Under the pieces are notes generated by a model. The model did not search any database. It was not told where the DNA came from and saw only the letters and a program-made list of their open reading frames with translations. Both the position numbers and the translations under genes were made by a program. Source: Alphaproteobacteria bacterium (lineage in GTDB: Bacteria; Pseudomonadota; Alphaproteobacteria; Rs-D84). From it: a stretch of DNA of 14,570 nt. Shown here piece by piece: positions 1 through 7,864 of the stretch. How positions within the stretch are numbered: position 1 is the stretch's first letter; every line of letters begins with the position of its first letter. The DNA lies in NCBI GenBank assembly GCA_017642625.1, contig JAGCOQ010000063.1, forward strand, positions 1 to 14,570, given 5' to 3'.

Positions 1-88
1 AAAGTGCAAAAATCCATGATTTCTTCATTTTTGTTCTCTCTTTTTTTTTATTTTATCAAATAAAGCATTTTGATTCAAGGGTCGATTT

Positions 89-1066
89 ATGATAAAATTA
101 AATGTAATGTCAAACATAGTTCTTGATTCTTTGTTGGAACCATTGGCGGAATTCTATACCCCCACATTTGTGGAAGAAATCGCCATAAATCACGCAGGCC
201 AGGTGTGGATGCGCCTGCATGGTGCGCGTATTCCATGGGTCGCATATGACGCGCCCCAGTTGTCGAAACAATACTTGGTGGATTTGATTCATACGGTTGC
301 AAATATTTATGAACGTCCATTTGATCCAATTCATGGTATGCCGGTTGTTTATGCAACACTGCCTGGCAACCACCGTTTTTCAGCCATCGCTGGTCCGAAC
401 GTGCAATATGATGAACGCGACGTCACCGGCGGTGTCGCAATGAGTATTCGTGGTGGTGGTGCGCCGGATACCAGTTTTGAAAACTATCATTTGGAACGCG
501 GTAAAAAACTTTTAAAGGTTAAACCACGTGAAAGTGTTCGTCCAGATGACCCATACGACCGCCTTATGTCCGCCATAAATGACGGCAGTCCGATTTTGAT
601 AAGTGGTGCGACCGCGACCGGTAAAACAACATTCTTGAACCACATGTTGACCCTTATTGACCAAAACAGTCGCGTTATTACGGTCGAAGACGCGCGCGAA
701 ATTCGTGTTCCTCAAAACAATCGTGTTCATTTCGTCTTGTCGCGTACCGAACAAACAAACGAATTCAACTATGCGCGATTGTTAGACTTGGTCGTTCGTA
801 TGACACCTGATGTTATTATTGGTGGTGAAATCTCGACTGACAATGCATCTGTGCTGTGGGAAATGTTGGGAACGGGTCACGACCACTTCTATACCACGAT
901 TCACGCCGAAAGTGCCGAAGCCGCCTATGCCGCATTCGCAGACCGCATTTTGCACACTCAACCCGCATATGATCGTGGCGAATTAATCGAAGAAATGAAA
1001 AAAAAGATTCGTGTTGTGCAATTATCGCGTGATGGCGCACTGCGTGCCGTGACCGAGGTTGTGTAA
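89..1066 (+). CDS. virB11: VirB11-type traffic ATPase of a type IV secretion system
   Basis: This 325-residue protein matches the VirB11/TrbB secretion ATPases, hexameric cytoplasmic motors at the base of type IV secretion or conjugation machines. Visible motifs, in order, are SIRGGG at about 119-124 (equivalent to the family SIRKP segment), Walker A GATATGKT at 173-180, an acidic Asp box around VEDAREI at 199-205, Walker B DVIIGGE at 241-247 and the His box HDHFYTTIHAES at 264-275. Its length is normal for the family (about 330-345). The start at 89 is chosen for AAGGG at 77-81, seven bases upstream; an internal ATG at 107 is possible but has no better site. No other vir gene is in the window, so the rest of the system would lie to the left or elsewhere. 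The family assignment is firm; the substrate is unknown. Its stop is five bases from the convergent priA stop. Confidence 0.92.
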   Translation: MIKLNVMSNIVLDSLLEPLAEFYTPTFVEEIAINHAGQVWMRLHGARIPWVAYDAPQLSKQYLVDLIHTVANIYERPFDPIHGMPVVYATLPGNHRFSAIAGPNVQYDERDVTGGVAMSIRGGGAPDTSFENYHLERGKKLLKVKPRESVRPDDPYDRLMSAINDGSPILISGATATGKTTFLNHMLTLIDQNSRVITVEDAREIRVPQNNRVHFVLSRTEQTNEFNYARLLDLVVRMTPDVIIGGEISTDNASVLWEMLGTGHDHFYTTIHAESAEAAYAAFADRILHTQPAYDRGELIEEMKKKIRVVQLSRDGALRAVTEVV

Positions 1067-1071
1067 CCCCC

Positions 1072-3279
1072 CTACATAAAATTAACTGGATTCACATCAA
1101 TTTTGACACGAATGTTTGTCGGCTGTTTTACGCGTGCAATCCAATCGGCAACAATCGGTTGCAATTTTGCGCGTACATCACCTGCAACCAAGAACCGCAT
1201 ACGATACCAATTACGAATTTGATAAATCTGTGCCGGCACCGGTCCCATTATTCGCCCGCCGTTTATGTTTGGTGCCACCGCCGCTAAATCTGCACAGTAT
1301 TTTTGTAAAATGTTTTCACGCGACCCTTCGATAACAACCGCAATCAGTTGCCCATACGGTGGCATTTTTGCCATGCGCCTCCCCGCCATATCGGTCGCCA
1401 TAAAATCATCACGACTGGCACTACAAATTGCATTTAATACCGGATGGTCGGGCTGATACGTTTGCAACAACACGCGCCCCGGAAATGCGCCCCGTCCCGC
1501 ACGACCGGCAACTTGGAATAATTGTTGGAAAGTATGTTCGGCGGCACGAAAATCAGTGCCAAATAAACCCATATCTGCATCTACAACACCGACCAAGGTT
1601 AAGTTCGGAAAATGATGCCCCTTTGCCAGAATCTGCGTTCCAATAACGATATCGATTTCGCCCGATTCCATGCGCGACACTATGCGTTCCAATGCCTGAC
1701 GTGATGCGATTGTATCACTGGACACCAGTGCGGTTCGTGCATTTGGAAAACGTGCCGCAATTTCTTCTTGGATTTTTTCAACACCAACACCGCGGGTTGA
1801 CACTTCGCCACCACAATGTTCACATTTGTTCGGCAAAGGCTCGGTCCGACCACACATATGGCACAACAATTTTCCAATTCGCTTGTGATAAGTCATACCC
1901 ACACTGCAATCCGGACAAGTTGCCGTCCACCCACATTTCTTGCACTGCACAATCGGGGCAAATCCGCGACGATTTATAAACAACATAACCTGCTGTTTAT
2001 TATTCAGTGTTTCCGCAATCGCATCACACATTGGTTCCGACAACGCACCTGCAATTTCAGGCGCATCTTCCGCAGTAGATGTTTTATATGTTGCTGGTCG
2101 ATTTTCACGCAGGTCGATTGTTTCTATTTTCGGCAATGTCGCACCACCAAAACGTGATGTCAGTTTTAATCCATGATATTTCCCAGTCGCCACATTTTCC
2201 AATGTTTCTGCAGATGGTGTCGCACTGGCCAACACAACGGGGAACCCGGCCAACGCCGCACGCAGAATCGCCATATCGCGTGCATGATAATTGCCCATAT
2301 CTTCTTGCTTATACGAAGTGTCGTGTTCTTCATCAACAACAATCAGCCCCAAATTCTGCCATGGCAAAAACAGCGCACTGCGCGTGCCAACGACAACGCG
2401 TATATCGCCACGCAACACACCACGCCAAATATCACGACGACGCGCCGCGGTTAAATTACTGTGCCACACAACGGGCGCGGCACCAAAGCGCGATTCAAAG
2501 CGCGACATAAATTGCGCGGTCAATGCGATTTCCGGCATCATAAGCAATACAGATTTGCCCGCATTATACGCGCGCAACGCAGAATCAAAATACACCTGTG
2601 TCTTGCCTGAACCGGTAATACCGTCCAACAGAAATACCGAAAATCCACCACGCGACAATGCATCACTAATTTGCGCCGCCGCCGCCGATTGTTCATCATT
2701 TAATTTGACATTACCCATATCGCGATAGGTATGTATAAAACGATTTTCATTTTCAACCACGCGGGATTCAGTTGGTTGCAAACTTTCATTTTTAATCATT
2801 GTCCGCACAACCGCCGGCGACACATGCGCAATATTCGCAATATCAGATGCCGACATCGGATCATTATCATTTGAAGAAAACGCATCTGCAACCGCTTGAC
2901 GCGCAGTGGTCATTTTTATTTTCGTGTCCCAGTTAAATGAATACAGTTGTTCCAGTTTCGGTGGCGAAAAAGCATCTGGTATATTTATAATCAGTTTCAG
3001 CACCGCGCCCGTCGTCATCAGCGTCCAATCAGACATACGCTTTATCCACTGCAAATCCGCAACCGACAGGTGCGAATCCATAACGCGCACAACACTTTTG
3101 ATTTTTTCCGCCGGCAAATTTGAATCGCCCACACCCCACACGACACCAACATATGGTCGGTTCATAACACGACATTCAACAAACGAACCCAAATCTGCAT
3201 CCGCGTTCAAGCGATAGTCGTATCCAGTGTTTACGACATTAGGTAATAAAACTTTTACAATATCCCCGCTTTTGAACAT
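1072..3279 (-). CDS. priA: Primosomal replication-restart helicase PriA
   Basis: PriA is the 3'-5' superfamily 2 helicase that recognises abandoned replication forks and reloads the replicative helicase. The 735-residue protein shows the N-terminal fork-binding domain, Walker A DGITGSGKT near 219-227, the DEEH box at 316-319, four paired-cysteine zinc motifs (C446/C449, C455/C458, C473/C476, C486/C489), the segment GTQILAKGHHFPNL at about 547-560 and motif VI QVAGRAGRG at 589-597. E. coli PriA is 732 residues, so the MFKSGD start at 3279 fits; an ATG two codons earlier (3285) is also possible. Extending the frame to 3501 would overlap the divergent phosphotransferase gene and add sequence foreign to the family. 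No strong ribosome-binding site is visible ahead of either start. It converges on virB11 with almost no space between the stops. Confidence 0.95.
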   Translation of the reverse strand: MFKSGDIVKVLLPNVVNTGYDYRLNADADLGSFVECRVMNRPYVGVVWGVGDSNLPAEKIKSVVRVMDSHLSVADLQWIKRMSDWTLMTTGAVLKLIINIPDAFSPPKLEQLYSFNWDTKIKMTTARQAVADAFSSNDNDPMSASDIANIAHVSPAVVRTMIKNESLQPTESRVVENENRFIHTYRDMGNVKLNDEQSAAAAQISDALSRGGFSVFLLDGITGSGKTQVYFDSALRAYNAGKSVLLMMPEIALTAQFMSRFESRFGAAPVVWHSNLTAARRRDIWRGVLRGDIRVVVGTRSALFLPWQNLGLIVVDEEHDTSYKQEDMGNYHARDMAILRAALAGFPVVLASATPSAETLENVATGKYHGLKLTSRFGGATLPKIETIDLRENRPATYKTSTAEDAPEIAGALSEPMCDAIAETLNNKQQVMLFINRRGFAPIVQCKKCGWTATCPDCSVGMTYHKRIGKLLCHMCGRTEPLPNKCEHCGGEVSTRGVGVEKIQEEIAARFPNARTALVSSDTIASRQALERIVSRMESGEIDIVIGTQILAKGHHFPNLTLVGVVDADMGLFGTDFRAAEHTFQQLFQVAGRAGRGAFPGRVLLQTYQPDHPVLNAICSASRDDFMATDMAGRRMAKMPPYGQLIAVVIEGSRENILQKYCADLAAVAPNINGGRIMGPVPAQIYQIRNWYRMRFLVAGDVRAKLQPIVADWIARVKQPTNIRVKIDVNPVNFM

Positions 3280-3348
3280 ACCCATAAAATACTTGTTTTT
3301 TTTCTGAAATTCAATACCATAATAAAGACAAGAAAATCGGGCAAAAAT

Positions 3349-4074
3349 ATGTGGCAAACATTTTTTAGAATATGTAATTTTTTGTGCAATTTTATACCCA
3401 ATTCCACTCGGCGTGCGAATGTGCGTAAAAAACGCCTGTATGATTGGGCAAAGAAATACGCGGCACTGCGTCGCGCATGCCCTGAATTGCGCTTTCGCCA
3501 TGTAAAAATGATAAAGGGCGGATGGAATATCGGCTTTATCGTAGACAGAAAGTATGTGTTCAAAATCCGCAAGTTTTTTGATGACGAAAATCAGCCTATC
3601 AAGAAAATCATACGCGAAAAACGCATAACTGATGCGTTTGCAAAAATATCACCGTTAAAAATCCCCAAAATAGATATTGTTGAATCGGACGGCTATACAT
3701 TTTATCGCTATAATTTTATTCCTGGGCGCAATATGACTTCGTATTCAACACGCATCTTAAGAAAATATGAAAAACAATGGTGCAAACAGATTGCCCAGTT
3801 TATATATGCGGTGCACAATGCAAAGCCAAAGGGTATTGACGACCTGCGCGACCGCGATGGCGACGGTTGGAACCAGAACGACATTTGCAACAACTTGATT
3901 GTTAATCCGAAAACAATGAAAATCATTGGTCTGATTGATTGGGAATACGCCGGTTGGGGAACACTGGAAACAGAATTTGAAAACTGCATCCACTTTTCCC
4001 AAAAAATGCGCCAATCAACTTATAAGAAAACTATTCGTGCTGAATATGAAAAGTTGGCACGAAAAAAACATTAA
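3349..4074 (+). CDS. Aminoglycoside/choline-kinase-like phosphotransferase
   Basis: The 241-residue protein has the fold signature of the APH/choline kinase (LicA-like) superfamily: a nucleotide-lobe stretch GGWNIGFIVDRKYVFKIRKF at 57-76, a catalytic-loop candidate WNQNDICNNLIV at 174-185 and the metal-binding segment IDWEYAGWG at 196-204. Family members phosphorylate small molecules such as choline, sugars or aminoglycosides. The catalytic loop departs from the usual HxDxxxxN: the His is Gln (Q176), and the Asn after D178 is one residue early. The basic N-terminus (about 12-27, FIPNSTRRANVRKK) resembles leader segments of some surface-polysaccharide enzymes, which hints at a substrate in envelope glycan metabolism; this is inference. 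The gene is divergent from priA, with 69 bases between starts, and its TAA overlaps the miaA stop in the shared TTAA at 4071-4074. Confidence 0.7.
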   Translation: MWQTFFRICNFLCNFIPNSTRRANVRKKRLYDWAKKYAALRRACPELRFRHVKMIKGGWNIGFIVDRKYVFKIRKFFDDENQPIKKIIREKRITDAFAKISPLKIPKIDIVESDGYTFYRYNFIPGRNMTSYSTRILRKYEKQWCKQIAQFIYAVHNAKPKGIDDLRDRDGDGWNQNDICNNLIVNPKTMKIIGLIDWEYAGWGTLETEFENCIHFSQKMRQSTYKKTIRAEYEKLARKKH

Positions 4075-4925
4075 ACTTCGGTAATTATTTCATCTGCTTT
4101 AAATTGGGTGCGGAACCAAGTGCGCTGACGTTTTGCATATTGATTTGTTTTTGTAATCCAGTTTTGCACCGCTTCGTCCATTGTGATTTCACCACGCAGA
4201 TATTTACACAACTGTGATGCGCCAATCGCACGATTTTCATCCCAGCCGGAATCAATAACCGCACGCGCTTCGGTGACCGCACCACCCGCTAACATTTCGG
4301 GGATTCGCCCCGCGATACGCGCCCGTAAAACATCCACCGGTGGATTTATCAAGATTCTGTGTGCATTTGGCGCAACGGCACCAACACGCGCCCCACTTTG
4401 ATATTCAGTTATGTGATGACCCGTTTGCAAAAATACTTCTAGTGCCCTTGCAACGCGTTGCGGATCGGTCGCTGTAAAATCAGCCGGCAACATTCTTCGC
4501 ACTGCATCAATATCAGACGCCACCATTTCACGCGCACGGTCGCGCACATCATCATCAATATTCGGCATTGGCGAAATACCGTTAATAAGCGCATTTATAT
4601 AATACCCCGTTCCGCCAACAAAAATAGGTGTGCGCCCATTGGCAATCGCTTCGTCATATGCCGCGCGCGCCATATCCAGATATTCCGCAACACTTATTTG
4701 TTCAGTCAACGGCAATACAGAAAACAACTTATACGGCACGCCGTCAATTTCATTCGTGATTTCACGATTTGCAAATGGCGACGCAGATATATTTTCAATT
4801 CCACGATAAATCTGGACACTGTCTGCATTTATAATCGTGCCATTTATTTTACGCGCTAAATCATGGGCAAAAGAAGATTTGCCTGATGCAGTCGGTCCAG
4901 TAATAATGTATGCTTCGTGTTTCAT
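4071..4925 (-). CDS. miaA: tRNA dimethylallyltransferase MiaA
   Basis: MiaA transfers a dimethylallyl group to N6 of A37 in tRNAs reading codons that begin with U. The 284-residue protein has the P-loop GPTASGKS at 10-17, the DSVQIYRG block at 35-42, GGTGYYINAL at 104-113, DPQRVARALE at 154-163 and the C-terminal QYAKRQRTWFR at 262-272. Length is normal. I chose the ATG at 4925 because the P-loop must lie near the N-terminus; the longer frame to 5216 runs into gapA. No Shine-Dalgarno is visible, and the predicted promoter places transcription only a few bases before the ATG, so the message may be leaderless. The gene converges on the phosphotransferase gene and is divergent from gapA. Confidence 0.96.
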   Translation of the reverse strand: MKHEAYIITGPTASGKSSFAHDLARKINGTIINADSVQIYRGIENISASPFANREITNEIDGVPYKLFSVLPLTEQISVAEYLDMARAAYDEAIANGRTPIFVGGTGYYINALINGISPMPNIDDDVRDRAREMVASDIDAVRRMLPADFTATDPQRVARALEVFLQTGHHITEYQSGARVGAVAPNAHRILINPPVDVLRARIAGRIPEMLAGGAVTEARAVIDSGWDENRAIGASQLCKYLRGEITMDEAVQNWITKTNQYAKRQRTWFRTQFKADEIITEV

Positions 4926-4934
4926 ATTGACAAT

Positions 4935-4963
4935 ACTATAAAATGACAACGGACAAAATTCAA
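4935..4963 (-). promoter_or_regulatory. Predicted miaA promoter
   Basis: Read on the minus strand there is TTGAAT (4958-4963), a 17-base spacer and TATAGT (4935-4940). The expected start point falls about two to four bases before the miaA ATG at 4925, implying an almost leaderless mRNA. This is prediction from consensus only. Confidence 0.55.
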
Positions 4964-4993
4964 TTGTAATCTGCGCGACATTGGTGCTAGAAT
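4964..4993 (+). promoter_or_regulatory. Predicted gapA promoter
   Basis: TTGTAA (4964-4969), an 18-base spacer and TAGAAT (4988-4993) lead to the gapA start at 5032, leaving a leader of about 30 bases with AAGGAAG at 5021-5027. Its -35 box abuts the -35 box of the opposed miaA promoter, so the two promoters are back to back. Confidence 0.5.
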
Positions 4994-5031
4994 GCTTTTG
5001 CGTAACAAGAACAAAAACGAAAGGAAGAAAT

Positions 5032-6033
5032 ATGTCAAAATTAAGAGTTGCAATTAACGGATTCGGTCGTATTGGTCGCTTGGTTCTGCGCGCGGCATTG
5101 GTATCTGGTCGTGACGACATTGAATTCGTTGCAGTAAACGATTTGGCGCCTGCGGAACAGAATGCGTATCTGTTGGAATATGATTCCGTACACGGCAAAT
5201 TACCAATGAATGTCAAATTAGACGGCGATTACATTATCGTTGGCAAACAAAAGATAAAATGCCTGTCGGAACGCGACCCATCAAAACTGCCATGGAAACA
5301 GATGAAGATTGATGTCGTCATGGAATGCACAGGTTTGTTCACAAGCGCGGACAAGGCGCGTGTTCACCTTGACTGTGGCGCGAAACGTGTTTTGGTGTCT
5401 GCACCGTCGGCGGGCGCGGATAAAACGATTGTCTTTGGCGTAAATGAAAAGACATTAAAGGCGAAAGATTTGATTATTTCCAACGCGTCCTGCACTACAA
5501 ACTGCTTGGCACCAGTTGCCAAGGTTTTGGATGAAAAATTTGGTATTGTGTCGGGCTGGATGACAACGGTTCACGCATACACCGGCGATCAACAGTTGTT
5601 GGATAAAAACCACAAAGATTTCCGTCGCGCACGTGCCGCCGCCATGTCCATGATTCCGACATCCACCGGCGCAGCCAAGGCGATTGGACTGGTTCTGCCG
5701 AATTTGGCGGGCAAAATGGACGGTATGGCAATTCGCGTTCCAACACCAGACGTTTCAGTCGTTGAATTGGTCGTGAACCTGAAGAAGAAAGCCACAGTTG
5801 AGGCCGTTAACAAGGCAATGCGTGCGGCATGTTCTGACACACTTGCATATATCGACAAGCCATTGGTTTCCATTGACTTTACCGGCGACGCACACAGTTC
5901 CATCTTTGACGCCAGCCAAACGAAAGTATTGGATGACAAGTTGGTTCACGTGACCGCGTGGTATGACAACGAATGGGGCTTTTCTAACCGCATGTGCGAT
6001 ACCGCCATTGCGATTGGGAAACTTATCAAGTAA
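5032..6033 (+). CDS. gapA: Glyceraldehyde-3-phosphate dehydrogenase, NAD-type
   Basis: This glycolytic enzyme oxidises and phosphorylates glyceraldehyde 3-phosphate to 1,3-bisphosphoglycerate in the cytoplasm. The 333-residue protein has the dinucleotide-binding NGFGRIGR at 9-16, an acidic residue in VAVNDLAP (D37) typical of NAD preference, the active-site SNASCTTNCLAPV with nucleophile C154, the catalytic H181 in TTVHAYTGDQ, and the C-terminal WYDNEWGFSNRM at 310-321. The start at 5032 is fixed by AAGGAAG five bases upstream and by homology of the N-terminus; the frame remains open to 4981 but that extension is not family sequence. It is transcribed alone, with its own promoter and a strong terminator directly after the stop. 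Confidence 0.97.
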   Translation: MSKLRVAINGFGRIGRLVLRAALVSGRDDIEFVAVNDLAPAEQNAYLLEYDSVHGKLPMNVKLDGDYIIVGKQKIKCLSERDPSKLPWKQMKIDVVMECTGLFTSADKARVHLDCGAKRVLVSAPSAGADKTIVFGVNEKTLKAKDLIISNASCTTNCLAPVAKVLDEKFGIVSGWMTTVHAYTGDQQLLDKNHKDFRRARAAAMSMIPTSTGAAKAIGLVLPNLAGKMDGMAIRVPTPDVSVVELVVNLKKKATVEAVNKAMRAACSDTLAYIDKPLVSIDFTGDAHSSIFDASQTKVLDDKLVHVTAWYDNEWGFSNRMCDTAIAIGKLIK

Positions 6034-6035
6034 TA

Positions 6036-6064
6036 AAAAATCCCGCGACAGCGGGGTTTTTTCT
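6036..6064. terminator. Rho-independent terminator after gapA
   Basis: CCCGC (6042-6046), loop GACA and GCGGG (6051-6055) are flanked by an A-run on the left and a T-run on the right, so the hairpin extends through A-T pairs and could terminate in both directions. It starts directly after the gapA stop. Confidence 0.9.
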
Positions 6065-6082
6065 TTAATAATAAAAAAATAC

Positions 6083-6111
6083 TTGCATTTCCGCATTTCG
6101 CGGTATAAGAT
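6083..6111 (+). promoter_or_regulatory. Predicted promoter of the tRNA-Asp/tRNA-Glu unit
   Basis: TTGCAT (6083-6088), a 17-base spacer and TAAGAT (6106-6111, inside TATAAGAT) place the transcript start a few bases before tRNA-Asp at 6125. Confidence 0.6.
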
Positions 6112-6124
6112 ATGTGGGCTTTGC

Positions 6125-6202
6125 GGGGTGTTAGCTCAGCTGGTTTAGAGCGTCTGCCTGTCACGCAGAAGGTCGAGGGTTCGAGCCCCTTACATCCCGC
6201 CA
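6125..6202 (+). tRNA. tRNA-Asp (GTC)
   Basis: A complete cloverleaf is visible. Acceptor GGGGTGT (6125-6131) pairs with ACATCCC (6192-6198, one G-U), the discriminator is G and CCA is encoded at 6200-6202. The D-stem is GCTC/GAGC, the anticodon stem TCTGC/GCAGA with loop CTGTCAC and anticodon GTC at 6160-6162, and the T-arm is GAGGG/CCCTT around TTCGAGC. Confidence 0.95.
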
Positions 6203-6210
6203 GTTATTTC

Positions 6211-6230
6211 GCCGCCGGCAAAACGGCGGT
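6211..6230 (+). other. Hairpin between the two tRNA genes
   Basis: CCGCCG (6212-6217) pairs with CGGCGG (6224-6229) around GCAAAA. It is followed by TATTATAAAG rather than a T-run, so it is more likely a processing or spacer hairpin than a terminator. Confidence 0.5.
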
Positions 6231-6243
6231 ATTATAAAGTTTT

Positions 6244-6318
6244 GGCCCCATCGTCTAATGGTTAGGACACCGCCCTTTCAAGGCGAGAATCCCGGTTCAA
6301 ATCCGAGTGGGGCTGCCA
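6244..6318 (+). tRNA. tRNA-Glu (TTC), element insertion target
   Basis: The acceptor GGCCCCA (6244-6250) pairs with TGGGGCT (6308-6314), with G1-U72 as a wobble; the discriminator is G and CCA is at 6316-6318. The anticodon TTC lies at 6277-6279 in loop CTTTCAA. The anticodon stem (CCGCC/GGCGA) and the T-stem (CCCGG/CCGAG) each contain one C-A mismatch, which is unusual for a functional bacterial tRNA. The 3' end is part of the att core shared with 11617 and 11803, so the last bases were restored by the inserted element. Confidence 0.85.
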
Positions 6319-7864
6319 AAATAGAATCACCGTCCATTTGGGCGGTATTTTTATTGAAAATCTGCGGTGTTGAGGCGGTTAGAAATCCTGTTGTAGCACA
6401 ATATGTCGGTTTTTCCGTAAAAACCAGCCGAACCAACCGCCGTTTTTGTGACACGTTGCCATGTGTCCATAACAAAACCGGTCTTTTGAAAAAATTGCGA
6501 CCACGTTTCATGGCGGTTAGAAATTTTTCTCTGGTGCTTTCAACAGATATTCCAGAAACACGTTTTTCCAGTTCCCGTTTAGTTGCATTTTTGTCTTTTA
6601 TTTGTTGCTCGTATATTTCAACCATATCTGTGTCGTTTTTTGCCATTGAACGTGCAACCAAACCGCTTAAATGTTGAATGTGCATATCTATTTCGGCAAT
6701 TTGCTGTCTTATTTCGTCTTTTTCCCGTTGTTCTTGCTTTATTTGCATTTCGCCAACCTTGGTAATCATTGCGCCACACAGGTTAAGAAAAGCATCAGAA
6801 ACGTTCAATGTTGCCAATTTTGCAACCAGCGCACTTTCAACACATTGTTTGCGAATTGAATGTTTGCGACCAGCGCATGCCTTGTTATAACATCTATAGT
6901 AGGGATGCATGCGACCTTTGGTGCCACTTTTGGCATAATATCCCGTCAATGGATGCCCACAAAGTTCGCAACACACAACATGTCGCAAAGGGAAAGCATC
7001 ATCGTTGTTTGACTTATATTGTTGCCGCCCACTTCTATTTAACCGTTCCTGCACACGATTAAACACCTCTATCGGCACCAATTTCTCCATTTTCCATTCT
7101 TGGTGCGGTATATCCCAACGATCATAAGCGAAAAAGCCCGTATAAACCTCGTTGTGCAACATATCATTTACCTGACTATCTGACAAACGCCGTCCATTCC
7201 AAACATCAAAATGACTTAAAAACATGGTTGCAGCATGTTTGGTCGCGATTTCACCGCTGGCATATTTTTCAAACATTTGCAGTATAATGCTGGCACGGGG
7301 TTCATCACGCACCAAAACGACCTTATTGTGTTCGTCTTTTTGGCGTTTTAAGCCAAGGGGCGGATTTAGCGGATAATAACCGAGCGTCATTAGGGACCGC
7401 ATTGCCCCTTTTGTCTTTTCGGACAACTCTTCACTGAACCTTTGTGCGTTTAATGCGTCCAATCGCCACATGAAACAGCCACTGGCATTTTTCGTATACT
7501 TGCCATTCGTCACTGTTTGCCATTCTATGTTGTATTTATTTACCATTTGTTCAAACAGCGCATAGGTTAAGATATTGCGTGCCACACGCGAAATATCATA
7601 GAACAACACCCTAAACTGTTTTGTTTTGTGATGATGTCTAATGTATTCCCCCATTTCTTCAAGACCAGCACGCTTTCCTTTCCAACCCGAAACAGCCTCT
7701 TCATAGAAAAACTGGTCTATTTTGAAGTTGTTGTTTCGGGCATAGTTCATACACTGTTGTTTTTGCGAAACAATTGTTTCATTTTTTGCCTGTTTTTCGG
7801 ATGAAACACGGCACAGACATAATGTTTCTATCGGTTTTTCCCGATTGTTTTTATATTGTCCCAT
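6278..7864 (-). CDS. Large serine recombinase (site-specific integrase)
   Basis: The 528-residue protein is a large serine recombinase, which cuts both DNA strands through a 5'-phosphoserine and exchanges att sites. The N-terminal resolvase domain shows CRVSSEKQ (nucleophile S21) and YDISRVARN (R93, R96). A recombinase domain follows (about 150-290), then a zinc-ribbon with C299/C302 and C325/C330, then a long charged coiled coil at about 375-437. The start at 7864 is preceded by CGGAG at a good distance and overlaps the upstream small ORF by 14 bases. The last 10 residues (PLGFEPGFSP) and the TGA are encoded by the host tRNA-Glu gene, with the stop in the anticodon loop. In the circular form the frame would instead continue for 53 residues encoded at 11456-11620. 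It probably catalyses insertion of this element into tRNA-Glu. Confidence 0.92.
   Translation of the reverse strand: MGQYKNNREKPIETLCLCRVSSEKQAKNETIVSQKQQCMNYARNNNFKIDQFFYEEAVSGWKGKRAGLEEMGEYIRHHHKTKQFRVLFYDISRVARNILTYALFEQMVNKYNIEWQTVTNGKYTKNASGCFMWRLDALNAQRFSEELSEKTKGAMRSLMTLGYYPLNPPLGLKRQKDEHNKVVLVRDEPRASIILQMFEKYASGEIATKHAATMFLSHFDVWNGRRLSDSQVNDMLHNEVYTGFFAYDRWDIPHQEWKMEKLVPIEVFNRVQERLNRSGRQQYKSNNDDAFPLRHVVCCELCGHPLTGYYAKSGTKGRMHPYYRCYNKACAGRKHSIRKQCVESALVAKLATLNVSDAFLNLCGAMITKVGEMQIKQEQREKDEIRQQIAEIDMHIQHLSGLVARSMAKNDTDMVEIYEQQIKDKNATKRELEKRVSGISVESTREKFLTAMKRGRNFFKRPVLLWTHGNVSQKRRLVRLVFTEKPTYCATTGFLTASTPQIFNKNTAQMDGDSILAAPLGFEPGFSP
6309..6321. repeat. attL core of the integrative element
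   Basis: GGGGCTGCCAAAA spans the tRNA-Glu 3' end and recurs at 11802-11814; the 12-base core without its first G also occurs at 11617-11628. Positions inside the tRNA identify this as the target-proximal junction. The recombinase gene reads across it in frame. Confidence 0.8.
6329..6352 (+). terminator. Terminator after tRNA-Glu, inside the recombinase 3' end
   Basis: ACCGTCC (6329-6335) pairs with GGGCGGT (6340-6346) around ATTT and is followed by ATTTTTATT. It would end the tRNA transcript after integration, although on the other strand the same bases are recombinase codons. Equivalent hairpins follow the att copies at 11617 and 11803. Confidence 0.65.

Noticed and set aside
3280..3501. 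N-terminal extension of PriA to 3501
   Set aside because: The added 74 residues do not resemble PriA and overlap the divergent phosphotransferase gene; the PriA N-terminal domain begins at MFKSGD (3279).
4926..5216. N-terminal extension of MiaA
   Set aside because: The P-loop must lie near the start; the extension covers the gapA promoter and gene start.
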